A stretch of DNA of 64,000 bases from Bacteroidales bacterium (GTDB lineage Bacteria > Bacteroidota > Bacteroidia > Bacteroidales > JAGOPY01), in assembly GCA_023229505.1 (NCBI GenBank), contig JALNZD010000021.1, positions 5,737-69,736 on the forward strand, given 5' to 3'. Shown here piece after piece: positions 26,198-33,577 of this stretch; position 1 is the stretch's first letter, and the number at the start of each line of letters is the position of its first letter. The position numbers and the translations under genes were made by a program. The notes below the pieces were generated by a model. The model was not told the origin of the DNA and made no database searches. It worked only from the letters and a program-made list of their open reading frames with translations.

Positions 26198-27421
26198 ATG
26201 CGTCGTGTCGTAATAACCGGAATGGGGATTTATTCGACGATCGGGATAAATCTCGATGAAGTCAGGGAATCCCTTTACCTGGGCAAATCCGGTATTGGTT
26301 TTGACCCATTGCGTAAGGAAATGGGGTTCCGGTCGGGCCTGACCGGGATCATTGAACGGCCGCAGCTCAAAGGTTTGCTCGACAGGCGGCAGCGGATAGG
26401 TATGGCGGAACAGGCCGAATATGCTTACATATCGACAGTTGAGGCACTAAAACAGGCAAATATCGATCAGGATTACCTGGAGAAAATTGAAGCCGGTATT
26501 TTGTTTGGCAACGACAGCTCTGCAGTCCCCGTTATAGAGACTATCGATATCATGCGGGAAAAGAAAGACACCGCGTTGGTCGGATCGGGATTGATCTTCC
26601 AGACGATGAATTCCACCATCTCGATGAATCTTTCGGTTATTTTCAAGCTTAAAGGGATAAATCTCACCGTCAGTGCTGCCTGTGCCAGCGGTTCTCACGC
26701 CATAGGCATTGCTTACTACTTGATCCGCAGCGGTTTGCAGGAATGCATCATCACCGGCGGCGGGCAGGAGGTCAACATGGAGTCGACGGGGAATTTCGAT
26801 GCCCTGAATGCATTCTCTGTCAGGGAAAATGATCCTACATTGGCTTCCCGGCCATTTGACCGCGACCGCGACGGGCTGGTGCCAAGCGGCGGAGCAGCTA
26901 CCCTGGTCCTCGAAAGTTTTGAATCCGCTAAAAAAAGGGGTGCTAAAATCCTGGCAGAAGTCATCGGTTACGGGTTTTCTTCCAACGGTGAACATATTTC
27001 CGTACCCAATCTCGATGGACCGGTAAAAGCTATACGGATGGCCCTGAAAGATGCGAACCTGATGGCAAAAGACATCGAATACATCAATGCCCACGCCACT
27101 TCCACCCCGGTAGGCGACGCCAAAGAAGCCGAGGCCTTGCACCTCGTATTCGGCGATTCAAAACCCCGGGTCAGCTCCACCAAATCGATGACCGGCCACG
27201 AGATGTGGATGGGAGGCGCCAGCGAGGTTGTCTATTCCATCCTGATGTTGCAGAATGGCTTCATCGCTCCCAATATCAATTTCGAAAACCCGGATGAATG
27301 CTCCGCAAAGCTGAATATCGCGGCAAAAACCATCCATCAAAACTTCAATATCTTCCTTTCCAACGCCTTTGGGTTCGGTGGTACGAATTCTACCTTAATC
27401 GTAAAGGGAATCGGTCATTAG
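26198..27421 (+). CDS. Beta-ketoacyl-ACP synthase (FabF/FabB-like)
   Basis: A 407-residue ketosynthase. I start at the ATG at 26198 (MRRVVITGMGIYSTIG), the normal family opening; the 18 codons upstream are translated repeat DNA. The catalytic Cys162 is in SAACASGSHAIGIAYYLI, the first His in NAHATSTPVGD, the second in KSMTGHEMWMGGASE. The second His motif is GHEMWMGGA rather than the usual GHTLGAA, which may affect substrate shape. It probably extends or initiates the aryl or alkyl chain. Which of the three catalytic ketosynthases does which step cannot be told from sequence. Confidence 0.9.
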   Translation: MRRVVITGMGIYSTIGINLDEVRESLYLGKSGIGFDPLRKEMGFRSGLTGIIERPQLKGLLDRRQRIGMAEQAEYAYISTVEALKQANIDQDYLEKIEAGILFGNDSSAVPVIETIDIMREKKDTALVGSGLIFQTMNSTISMNLSVIFKLKGINLTVSAACASGSHAIGIAYYLIRSGLQECIITGGGQEVNMESTGNFDALNAFSVRENDPTLASRPFDRDRDGLVPSGGAATLVLESFESAKKRGAKILAEVIGYGFSSNGEHISVPNLDGPVKAIRMALKDANLMAKDIEYINAHATSTPVGDAKEAEALHLVFGDSKPRVSSTKSMTGHEMWMGGASEVVYSILMLQNGFIAPNINFENPDECSAKLNIAAKTIHQNFNIFLSNAFGFGGTNSTLIVKGIGH

Positions 27422-27526
27422 GTAGTCATAAAGTAGTCATAAAGTAGTCATTAAATAATTTGACCGCCGACCACCGACTGCCAACCGCCGACTGCCTACT
27501 GCCAACTGCCAACTGTCCAACTAAAA
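27422..27526. repeat. 11-mer then heptamer repeats between ketosynthase and ACP genes
   Basis: Three units GTAGTCATAAA, GTAGTCATAAA, GTAGTCATTAA (27422-27454) are followed, after nine bases, by nine heptamers: CCGCCGA, CCACCGA, CTGCCAA, CCGCCGA, CTGCCTA, CTGCCAA, CTGCCAA, CTGTCCA, ACTAAAA (27464-27526). The CTGCCAA series reappears reverse-complemented at 58217-58244. Confidence 0.9.
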
Positions 27527-27554
27527 AATTTCCTCAATTTGTTCAAATTTTCAC

Positions 27555-27562
27555 TACTTTTG
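27555..27562 (+). promoter_or_regulatory. TAnnTTTG -7 box before the first ACP gene
   Basis: TACTTTTG, 31 bases before the ATG at 27594. A TTTG lies at 27538-27541, but 13 bases of spacing is shorter than usual. The box suggests a promoter inside the cluster after the repeat tract. Confidence 0.5.
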
Positions 27563-27593
27563 TATCGTGGAAAAGCGTAAAAGTTCCCGGAAC

Positions 27594-27842
27594 ATGGAGA
27601 AGACTATTATAATCGGAGAAATTAATGGTTTTTTAATCGAAGAGTTTGAGATTGAGCAGCATATGATCAAACCGGAAGCTTCCTGGAAAGAAATCGGCAT
27701 CGACAGCCTCGATTTCGTGGATATCGTGGTGATCATCGAGAAAAGCTACGGTTTCAAACTAAAAGGCGAAGAAATGGCTACCATCAAAACACTCGGTCAG
27801 TTTTACGATCACGTTTACCAGCGCATCCAAAACCAGAATTAG
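27594..27842 (+). CDS. Acyl carrier protein
   Basis: An 82-residue carrier protein. The ATG at 27594 is preferred to the GTG at 27567 because MEKTIIIGEINGFLIEEFEI is a normal ACP first helix. The phosphopantetheine attachment Ser38 is in EIGIDSLDFVDIVVII; the DSL motif is intact. It carries either the aryl polyene or the alkyl chain; the second ACP (43472-43729) presumably carries the other or acts with the KS/CLF pair. Two bases separate its stop from the acyltransferase ATG, so translation is coupled. Confidence 0.93.
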   Translation: MEKTIIIGEINGFLIEEFEIEQHMIKPEASWKEIGIDSLDFVDIVVIIEKSYGFKLKGEEMATIKTLGQFYDHVYQRIQNQN

Positions 27843-27844
27843 CC

Positions 27845-28726
27845 ATGGCCACCTGGCAAGGTAAAACGCGGGGAGGACTGCTCGGCCATCAAATCTTCGT
27901 TTTTATCCTCCGCTACCTTGGTCTGAAACCTGCATATTTTTTGCTTCGTTTTGTTTCTTCCTATTATTTTATCTTTTCCCGTAAGTCGAACCGGCATATC
28001 TACGCCTATTACAAGGAAATTCTTCATTATTCTTCCTTTATTGCACGCAAGGCAGTTTATCGGAATTATTACATCTTTGGCCAGATACTGATCGATAAAG
28101 TGGCGATCTATTCCGGTCTGGTGGATAAATTCACTTTCGACCTGGAAGATGAAAAGCACCTGGCAGCTATGGACAAAGGTGGATTCATGATCAGCGCCCA
28201 TATCGGCAACTGGGAAATGGCCGGTAAGAAATCGGACCGGATCGATAAAACCATGAACCTGGTGATGCTCGATGAGGAACACCGCCGGATCAGGCATTAT
28301 CTTGATTCGATCATGAAAGAACGGAATATCCGCATCATACTGCTGAAAGATGATCTTTCACACCTGATCGCAATCCGGCAGGCACTGGATAAAAGTGAAC
28401 TGATTGCAATCCACGGCGATCGCTTTATGGAAGGAATGAAAACCCTCACAGCGAAGTTTTTGGGAAAAGATGCCTGCTTCCCGGAAGGACCATTCTACCT
28501 GGCCCTTCGAATGAATGCCCCGGTAAGTTTTGCTTTCGCGATGAAGGAAGGCCCTTCGCATTATCATTTTTATGCAACGCCTCCTAAAATCTACAACCTG
28601 CCGGAAGGAAAACGGATCAGCCGGGAGCACCTGATGCCAATTTTACTTGATTACATCCGGGCAGTGGAAACGATGCTGAAAAAATATCCTGAGCAGTGGT
28701 TTAATTATTATGAGTTCTGGGGATAG
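27845..28726 (+). CDS. LpxL/HtrB-type lysophospholipid acyltransferase
   Basis: A 293-residue inner-membrane-associated acyltransferase. The HxxxxE catalytic motif is HIGNWE (His about 119) in GGFMISAHIGNWEMAG. IHGDRFM and GKDACFPEGPFYLALRMNAP are the usual second and third blocks of the LABLAT family. The N-terminus has a hydrophobic segment (FVFILRYLGLKPAYFLL). Such an enzyme is a regular member of aryl polyene clusters, where it is thought to attach the acyl-ACP product to an acceptor. Directly downstream of the ACP gene, which fits a shared acyl-ACP substrate. Confidence 0.88.
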   Translation: MATWQGKTRGGLLGHQIFVFILRYLGLKPAYFLLRFVSSYYFIFSRKSNRHIYAYYKEILHYSSFIARKAVYRNYYIFGQILIDKVAIYSGLVDKFTFDLEDEKHLAAMDKGGFMISAHIGNWEMAGKKSDRIDKTMNLVMLDEEHRRIRHYLDSIMKERNIRIILLKDDLSHLIAIRQALDKSELIAIHGDRFMEGMKTLTAKFLGKDACFPEGPFYLALRMNAPVSFAFAMKEGPSHYHFYATPPKIYNLPEGKRISREHLMPILLDYIRAVETMLKKYPEQWFNYYEFWG

Positions 28727-28760
28727 AAGACAGAAGACAGAAGTCAGAAGATAGAATAAA
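28726..28760. repeat. Five heptamers before darA
   Basis: GAAGACA, GAAGACA, GAAGTCA, GAAGATA and GAATAAA follow the acyltransferase stop directly. The darA ATG is 18 bases further on. Confidence 0.85.
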
Positions 28761-28777
28761 TTAATTGAAAATCGACA

Positions 28778-29692
28778 ATGAAAAAGATTCTCATCGTCTA
28801 TTACACGCAAACCGGTCAGCTAAGAGAAATCGTTGATGCCATCACTGGTCCTTTGAAGAATGAATGTCATCTTTTTTTTGAAGAACTGAAACCGGTTCCC
28901 GCATATCCTTTCCCATGGAACGGCATGCCTTTCTTCCAGGTTTTCCCGGAATCGGTGAAAGAAATTCCCTGTGAACTGGAGCCATTCCAAAATAACCCTG
29001 ATGAAGATTACGATCTGATCATCCTGTCTTACCAGGTTTGGTACTTATCTCCTTCAATCCCTATAAGTTCATTCCTCCAAAGTGAAGCAGCAGGAAAGTT
29101 ATTTAAAAACAAGCCTGTTATTACGGTCCTGGGAGCCAGGAACATGTGGATCATGGCGCAGGAACGGGTCAAATCGAGGATCAGTGAACTGGGTGGCAAA
29201 CTGGTCGGCAACATCGTGCTGGCTGACCCTGCACCGAACCTGGTCAGCGTAGTGACGATCGTCCGTTGGATGATGAAGGGAGAAAAAGCCCCGTTTAAGT
29301 GGTTCGGGATGAAATTTCCACCGGCAGGTGTGCCACAAAAAGATATTGACAATGCTTCTTCTTTCGGGGCAATTATTAAAGAATCGCTGAAAGCCGGTGA
29401 TCCTGGTCATTTGCAGCAGAAGCTTGTGAAGGCAGGCGCTGTGAAAGTCGATCCGGTTCTGATGAATATTGAGAAGCGCGGAAAGATGATGTTTGGCATC
29501 TGGGCTAAAATGATCCTGAAAAAAGGCGCATATAATGATCCGGCAAGGGAAGGTAGGCTGAAAGGATTTAAATATTATCTTTTTACCGTTATCTATTTAA
29601 TCTCCCCGATGGTTTCATTTCTTTTTTGGTTGATATTCAAGCTGAATCCCAGGGCAGCGAAAAAAATCATTAAAAAGTATACGGGTGTTTAG
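28778..29692 (+). CDS. darA: Dialkylresorcinol-condensing enzyme DarA (flavodoxin-like front)
   Basis: A 304-residue protein. The N-terminus MKKILIVYYTQTGQLREIVD resembles a flavodoxin phosphate loop. YPFPWNGMPFFQVFPE and ILSYQVWYLSPSIPISSFL match what I remember of Bacteroidota DarA proteins. A C-terminal hydrophobic segment (YYLFTVIYLISPMVSFLFW) suggests membrane attachment. DarA condenses two chain precursors into a cyclohexanedione/dialkylresorcinol skeleton together with the ketosynthase DarB, encoded next. Unlike proteobacterial DarA in appearance, so the name rests on family recollection and the DarB neighbour. Followed by a hairpin terminator and a fresh promoter box. Confidence 0.82.
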   Translation: MKKILIVYYTQTGQLREIVDAITGPLKNECHLFFEELKPVPAYPFPWNGMPFFQVFPESVKEIPCELEPFQNNPDEDYDLIILSYQVWYLSPSIPISSFLQSEAAGKLFKNKPVITVLGARNMWIMAQERVKSRISELGGKLVGNIVLADPAPNLVSVVTIVRWMMKGEKAPFKWFGMKFPPAGVPQKDIDNASSFGAIIKESLKAGDPGHLQQKLVKAGAVKVDPVLMNIEKRGKMMFGIWAKMILKKGAYNDPAREGRLKGFKYYLFTVIYLISPMVSFLFWLIFKLNPRAAKKIIKKYTGV

Positions 29693-29694
29693 CT

Positions 29695-29720
29695 CCGGGA
29701 TTCCATCCCGGAAAATTTTT
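29695..29720 (+). terminator. Hairpin terminator after darA
   Basis: CCGGGA (29695-29700) pairs with TCCCGG (29706-29711) around a five-base loop, followed by AAAATTTTT. The T-run leads straight into the TATCTTTG box of the next gene. Confidence 0.6.
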
Positions 29721-29727
29721 ATCTTTG
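29720..29727 (+). promoter_or_regulatory. TATCTTTG -7 box before darB
   Basis: A perfect Bacteroidota -7 box 33 bases before the darB ATG. Its first T is the last base of the darA terminator T-run, so termination and initiation are packed together. No clear -33 TTG. Confidence 0.6.
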
Positions 29728-29759
29728 CCCCCTCATTTACTCTTTGAAGCTGTCTGAAT

Positions 29760-30899
29760 ATGATTAACGAAGTCTATATTACACGTTTAGCAAAATTTCT
29801 GCCAAACCTTCCGGTTGAAAACGACCAGATGGAGCAATTCCTTGGCATGGTTGATGGAAAACCATCCAGGGCGAAACGGATCATCATGCGGAACAACCAA
29901 ATAACCAACCGCTATTATGCTTTAGATCAACAAGGACGGCCGACACACAACAATGCTCAGCTAACGGCTGAAGCCATCCGGGGACTTTTCGATGAACAAA
30001 TTACCATAAATGATATCGACCTGCTGGCATGCGGAACTACTTCCCCGGATCAAACCCTGCCGTCGCACACTTCCATGGTCCATGGCGAACTGGGTGGCAA
30101 ACCGCTGGAGATCATCTCCCCTGCCGGTTCCTGTGCCACAGGCATGCACGCGATGAAATACGCCTTCCTGGCAGTTAAATCAGGCGAAAAAAGCAACGCC
30201 GTTTGTGCAGGATCTGAGGCATTTTCCTCTTTCATGCTGTCACGTAACTTTGAGAAAGAAACCGAAAAGCTCCACTTGCTGGATCAGGAACCTATCCTGG
30301 CTTTTGAAAAAGATTTCCTTCGCTGGATGCTTTCCGACGGGGCCGGAGCCGCCATGCTCCAAAACAAGCCAAACCCTGACGGTCTTTCTTTGCGTATCGA
30401 CTGGATTGAATCCATATCCTATGCTAACCAACTCGAAACCTGCATGTATGCCGGTGGAGAAAAACAGGATGACGGCCAGATCAAAGGATGGAGGGAATTT
30501 GAGGCCGAAGAACTTCTATACCGTTCCTTGTTTACGCTCCACCAGGATGTAAAACTGCTCGGTGAAAATATCGTCCGGATGGGTAACCTTTTCCTGGCCG
30601 ACATCGTGAAAAGAAGGAACATTAACCTGGATGAGATTGATTACCTCCTGCCTCACATTTCTTCTGAATATTTCCGTTACCGCATCGATGCTGACAGCCT
30701 CGAGAAAGGTGTACATATCCCCCAGGAAAAATGGTTCACCAACCTGGTCCGGTTAGGGAACGTGGGAGCAGCATCCATCTATTTCATGATGGAAGAAATT
30801 TTCCACTCCGGCCTCCTGAAAAAAGGACAGAAACTTCTGCTAGGTGTTCCTGAAAGTGCAAGATTTTCATACGTTTACGGGCTTTTGACCGTAGTTTGA
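29760..30899 (+). CDS. darB: DarB-like beta-ketoacyl-ACP synthase III
   Basis: A 379-residue KAS III-type enzyme with the Cys-His-Asn triad: Cys125 in SPAGSCATGMHAMKYAF, His in YLLPHISSEYF (about 299), Asn in RLGNVGAASIYFMMEE (about 338). Length and the long insertion after the Cys fit DarB/StlD proteins, which condense two acyl chains to the cyclic precursor of dialkylresorcinols. Placed directly after darA with its own promoter box. It could be a starter KAS III instead, but next to darA in a pigment cluster DarB is the better reading. Confidence 0.85.
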   Translation: MINEVYITRLAKFLPNLPVENDQMEQFLGMVDGKPSRAKRIIMRNNQITNRYYALDQQGRPTHNNAQLTAEAIRGLFDEQITINDIDLLACGTTSPDQTLPSHTSMVHGELGGKPLEIISPAGSCATGMHAMKYAFLAVKSGEKSNAVCAGSEAFSSFMLSRNFEKETEKLHLLDQEPILAFEKDFLRWMLSDGAGAAMLQNKPNPDGLSLRIDWIESISYANQLETCMYAGGEKQDDGQIKGWREFEAEELLYRSLFTLHQDVKLLGENIVRMGNLFLADIVKRRNINLDEIDYLLPHISSEYFRYRIDADSLEKGVHIPQEKWFTNLVRLGNVGAASIYFMMEEIFHSGLLKKGQKLLLGVPESARFSYVYGLLTVV

Positions 30900-30917
30900 T
30901 ATCTTTGCTTATCTTTG
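30884..30917 (+). promoter_or_regulatory. Double TATCTTTG promoter before the ApeP-like dehydratase gene
   Basis: Two perfect TATCTTTG boxes lie ten bases apart (30900-30907 and 30910-30917). A TTTG at 30884-30887 is 22 bases before the second box, within the usual 17-23. The first box overlaps the darB stop codon. This is the best promoter match in the window. Confidence 0.7.
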
Positions 30918-30946
30918 CCTCCTTTACCTGAACCTGAGTTCCTTCT

Positions 30947-31390
30947 ATGTTAATTTCTGAAGAAAATATCCTGGAACTGATCCCTCAGCGCTACCCTATG
31001 GTGATGATAGACAACCTGGTAACCTGTGATGAAAAGCAAGCAATATCAAAGCTCAACATCCGCCGGGAAAATCTTTTTCTGAACAGTCATGGATTGACTT
31101 CAGCGGGTATGATGGAGGCGATGGCACAGACTGCGGCCGCCAGAACGGGATACCTGATGAAAAATCAGCCGGAAAGTGAGAACATAAAGATCCCGATAGG
31201 TGTCATCGGAAGTATAAAAAACTTCAGGATGAATTTTCAGCCCCTCATTGGATCGGTCATCGTCACTACCGTAAGCATTGAGCATGAAGTGCTGCAGGCA
31301 ACGGTTGTAAAAGGAAAAGTTGAAATGAATGGGGAACTTGCTGCAGAAAGTGATATGCAGATTTTTTTAACCGAAGATCAACCAGTATAA
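30947..31390 (+). CDS. ApeP-like 3-hydroxyacyl-ACP dehydratase (hotdog fold)
   Basis: A 147-residue hotdog protein. IPQRYPMVMIDNL is the FabZ-like opening and MMEAMAQTAAARTGYLM the central helix. The HFPG motif of ordinary FabZ is missing; the stretch before the helix reads FLNSHGLTSAG. ApeP dehydratases of aryl polyene clusters also lack HFPG and have a similar MAQT-x-AA-x-x-GY helix, so I assign it there. It would dehydrate the beta-hydroxyacyl-ACP to build the polyene, probably with the second hotdog enzyme at 48580. His48 or Glu57 may be catalytic. Confidence 0.82.
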   Translation: MLISEENILELIPQRYPMVMIDNLVTCDEKQAISKLNIRRENLFLNSHGLTSAGMMEAMAQTAAARTGYLMKNQPESENIKIPIGVIGSIKNFRMNFQPLIGSVIVTTVSIEHEVLQATVVKGKVEMNGELAAESDMQIFLTEDQPV

Positions 31391-31392
31391 CC

Positions 31393-31806
31393 ATGAAAAA
31401 AAAGGAAGTCCCGCAGGATGAGGGACTGACGGAAGGACTGTTTGAAGATGTTTGCTATGCACTGGACGAAAACGGTAATTATACCGTCGTCCCCAGTACC
31501 GGCTGGCAGCCTAAAACGGATGCCATGCTGCAGGCCTGGGATGTTATCCATGAAAAGGTGGAGCAGGTCAGGCAGCGTGTGTTATCCGGAGAACTCAGCC
31601 CTATCGCTTATTACATGGAAAAAAACATTATGGACCTGAGGCTGCTGGCCGATTATGCCGGTTTGCCAAAAAGAAAGGTCAGAAAACATCTCAAACCAGA
31701 TCACTTCAATAAGTTAGACGACCAAATCCTGATGCGTTATGCGGAAACCTTCGGGGTCAGTGTTGAAATGTTGCGTAATTTCCGTGAAACTTTGAAAGAT
31801 AAATGA
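31393..31806 (+). CDS. Conserved cluster protein with XRE-like helix-turn-helix look
   Basis: A 137-residue protein with no signal or membrane segment. The C-terminal half, about 85-133, reads IMDLRLLADYAGLPKRKV then LKPDHFNKLDDQILMRYAET and FGVSVEMLRNF, which has the spacing of a lambda-repressor-like helix-turn-helix (Cro/XRE). The N-terminal half contains TEGLFEDVCYALDENGNY and a coiled stretch. I recall similar small proteins in other flexirubin clusters, without known function. It is the only DNA-binding-like protein inside the cluster and may be its regulator; a structural role is equally possible. Its stop overlaps the next ATG (ATGA). Confidence 0.7.
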   Translation: MKKKEVPQDEGLTEGLFEDVCYALDENGNYTVVPSTGWQPKTDAMLQAWDVIHEKVEQVRQRVLSGELSPIAYYMEKNIMDLRLLADYAGLPKRKVRKHLKPDHFNKLDDQILMRYAETFGVSVEMLRNFRETLKDK

Positions 31807-32822
31807 GCAAGAACGCGTATCAAATCGATTTTAACCATCAACAGGCGGCCCATTGTGAAAATGGAGTCACCTCCAACCTTCTGCGCCATTACCAGATCAA
31901 GCTGAGCGAGCCGATGGTATTCGGCATTGGATCGGGTCTTTTCTTTTCCTACATGCCATTCATGAAGCTGAATGACTTGCCGGTGGTATCGTTCAGGCCA
32001 TGGCCGGGACAGATCTTCAACCGGATAACAAAACGGCTCGGTTTGAAGATACAACGGTTCAAATATAAAGACCAGGCTGAATCCATGGAGGCATTAGACC
32101 GGAACCTTCAGCAAGGTATCCCTACCGGCTGCCTGGTCGGGGTTTATCATCTCACTTATTTCCCGCAGGCTTACCGTTTTCATTTCAATGCCCATAATAT
32201 TGTGGTTGTCGGGAGGGAAAACGGCGAATATCTGGTGAGCGATCCCATCATGCCCAATATTGAGCGGCTGAGCCATCATGATCTCCAGCGCGTGCGCTTT
32301 GCAAAAGGAACCTATCCTCCTAAGGGAAGAATGTATTATATCAGCGAGACTCCATCTTCATATAATCTCAAAGAAGCTATTGTCAAAGGCATACAACAGG
32401 TCTGCAAGGATATGCTGGGCATCCCCATTCCGCTTTTCGGCGTAAAAGGCATTCGATATTTAAGCAGGCAGATGAAGAAATGGCCGCAAAAACTGGGCGA
32501 AAAGCGGGCCGCATTGTACATGGGCCAGGTCGTCAGGATGCTGGAGGAAATTGGTACCGGTGGGGCAGGTTTCCGTTTCATCTATGCGGCTTTTCTGCAG
32601 GAAGCTGCACGTGAACTGGAGCAACCATGGTTGAACGATATGTCGAAGGAGATGACCGAAGCGGGTGACCGTTGGAGGGAGTTTGGTGTCATTGCCGGAC
32701 GGATCTTCAAAAACCGGGCAGGCCAGGAAGATAGTTATATTGCCGCCTCGGATGTTCTCCTTGATATCGCTGACCGTGAAGAGAAAATATACCGGAGATT
32801 ACGTCAAATCAAACTCTCCTGA
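31803..32822 (+). CDS. BtrH-like acyltransferase
   Basis: A 339-residue cytoplasmic protein. The N-terminus DFNHQQAAHCENGVTSNLLR places Cys18 where BtrH-type enzymes have theirs. FGIGSGLFFSYMPFMKL and FHFNAHNIVVVGRENGEYL (candidate His and Asp residues) continue the papain-like fold. BtrH moves an acyl group from an ACP to an amine in butirosin synthesis. Here the acceptor may be the dialkylresorcinol hydroxyl, but this is inference. The gene overlaps both neighbours by 1-4 bases and leads into the ABC exporter genes. Confidence 0.82.
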   Translation: MSKNAYQIDFNHQQAAHCENGVTSNLLRHYQIKLSEPMVFGIGSGLFFSYMPFMKLNDLPVVSFRPWPGQIFNRITKRLGLKIQRFKYKDQAESMEALDRNLQQGIPTGCLVGVYHLTYFPQAYRFHFNAHNIVVVGRENGEYLVSDPIMPNIERLSHHDLQRVRFAKGTYPPKGRMYYISETPSSYNLKEAIVKGIQQVCKDMLGIPIPLFGVKGIRYLSRQMKKWPQKLGEKRAALYMGQVVRMLEEIGTGGAGFRFIYAAFLQEAARELEQPWLNDMSKEMTEAGDRWREFGVIAGRIFKNRAGQEDSYIAASDVLLDIADREEKIYRRLRQIKLS

Positions 32823-33577
32823 TGCCCCTCCATCCTGCCATCGAAATCCATGATCTCATTAAAATTTACAAGGGAACTGATGAACCCGCTTTAGACGGGG
32901 TGAGTCTGATCGTGCCTGAAGGTGAGATTTTCGGCTTGCTTGGACCTAATGGAGCCGGGAAAACAACCACAATAAATATCGTTTGCGGCATTCTTTCCGC
33001 TACTGCGGGAAGTGTAACGGTTTCCGGATGGGAATCTGAGCAGAACAGGGAGGAAATTAAACACATCATCGGGGTGGTGCCACAGGATATCGCCCTCTAC
33101 CCGACCCTCACGGCCCATGAAAATTTGTATTTCATCGGGAGCATGTATGGCTTACGGGGAAAACGGCTCAGGGAGCGCGTTAACCAATGTCTTTCCCTGT
33201 TCGGCCTGGAGAAATACGGGAACCGTCTCATCCGGACGTACTCCGGCGGGATGAAACGCCGCATCAACCTGATTGCCGGCATCCTGCACGAGCCGCGTAT
33301 CCTCTTTCTCGACGAACCTACCGTAGGTATTGATGTCCAATCCAGGACTGTGATCATCGAATACCTGAAAAAACTGAATAAGGAAGGGACAACCATCATT
33401 TACACGTCTCATTACATGGAAGAGGCTGAACAATTATGTTCCCTCATCGCCATCATCGACCAGGGTAAGATCATCATCCAGGGCCGGCCTTTGGAAATGA
33501 TCACAAGCCGGCCGGGTTACCACAACCTGGAGAGCATCTTCCTTCATATGACCGGTAAAAAACTAAGGGATCACTGA
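32822..33577 (+). CDS. ABC transporter ATP-binding protein
   Basis: A 251-residue ATPase of the ABC-2 exporter type. Walker A is LLGPNGAGKTTTINI, the Q-loop GVVPQDIALYP, signature YSGGMKRR and Walker B ILFLDEPTVGID; the switch His is in YTSHYMEEAE. It begins at the ATG overlapping the previous stop (TGATG) and overlaps the permease start the same way. With the permease it probably exports pigment or a precursor. Confidence 0.96.
   Translation: MPLHPAIEIHDLIKIYKGTDEPALDGVSLIVPEGEIFGLLGPNGAGKTTTINIVCGILSATAGSVTVSGWESEQNREEIKHIIGVVPQDIALYPTLTAHENLYFIGSMYGLRGKRLRERVNQCLSLFGLEKYGNRLIRTYSGGMKRRINLIAGILHEPRILFLDEPTVGIDVQSRTVIIEYLKKLNKEGTTIIYTSHYMEEAEQLCSLIAIIDQGKIIIQGRPLEMITSRPGYHNLESIFLHMTGKKLRDH

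Noticed and set aside
26447..27142. 231-codon minus-strand frame inside the first ketosynthase gene
   Set aside because: It is antisense to the catalytic core of the ketosynthase and has no recognisable motif.
29760..30899. Housekeeping FabH
   Set aside because: The protein is longer than FabH, lies directly after darA, and the surrounding genes belong to the pigment pathway.
31393..31806. Anti-sigma or toxin-antitoxin function for the small cluster protein
   Set aside because: No partner toxin gene is adjacent; neighbours on both sides are pathway genes, and only a weak helix-turn-helix look is visible.
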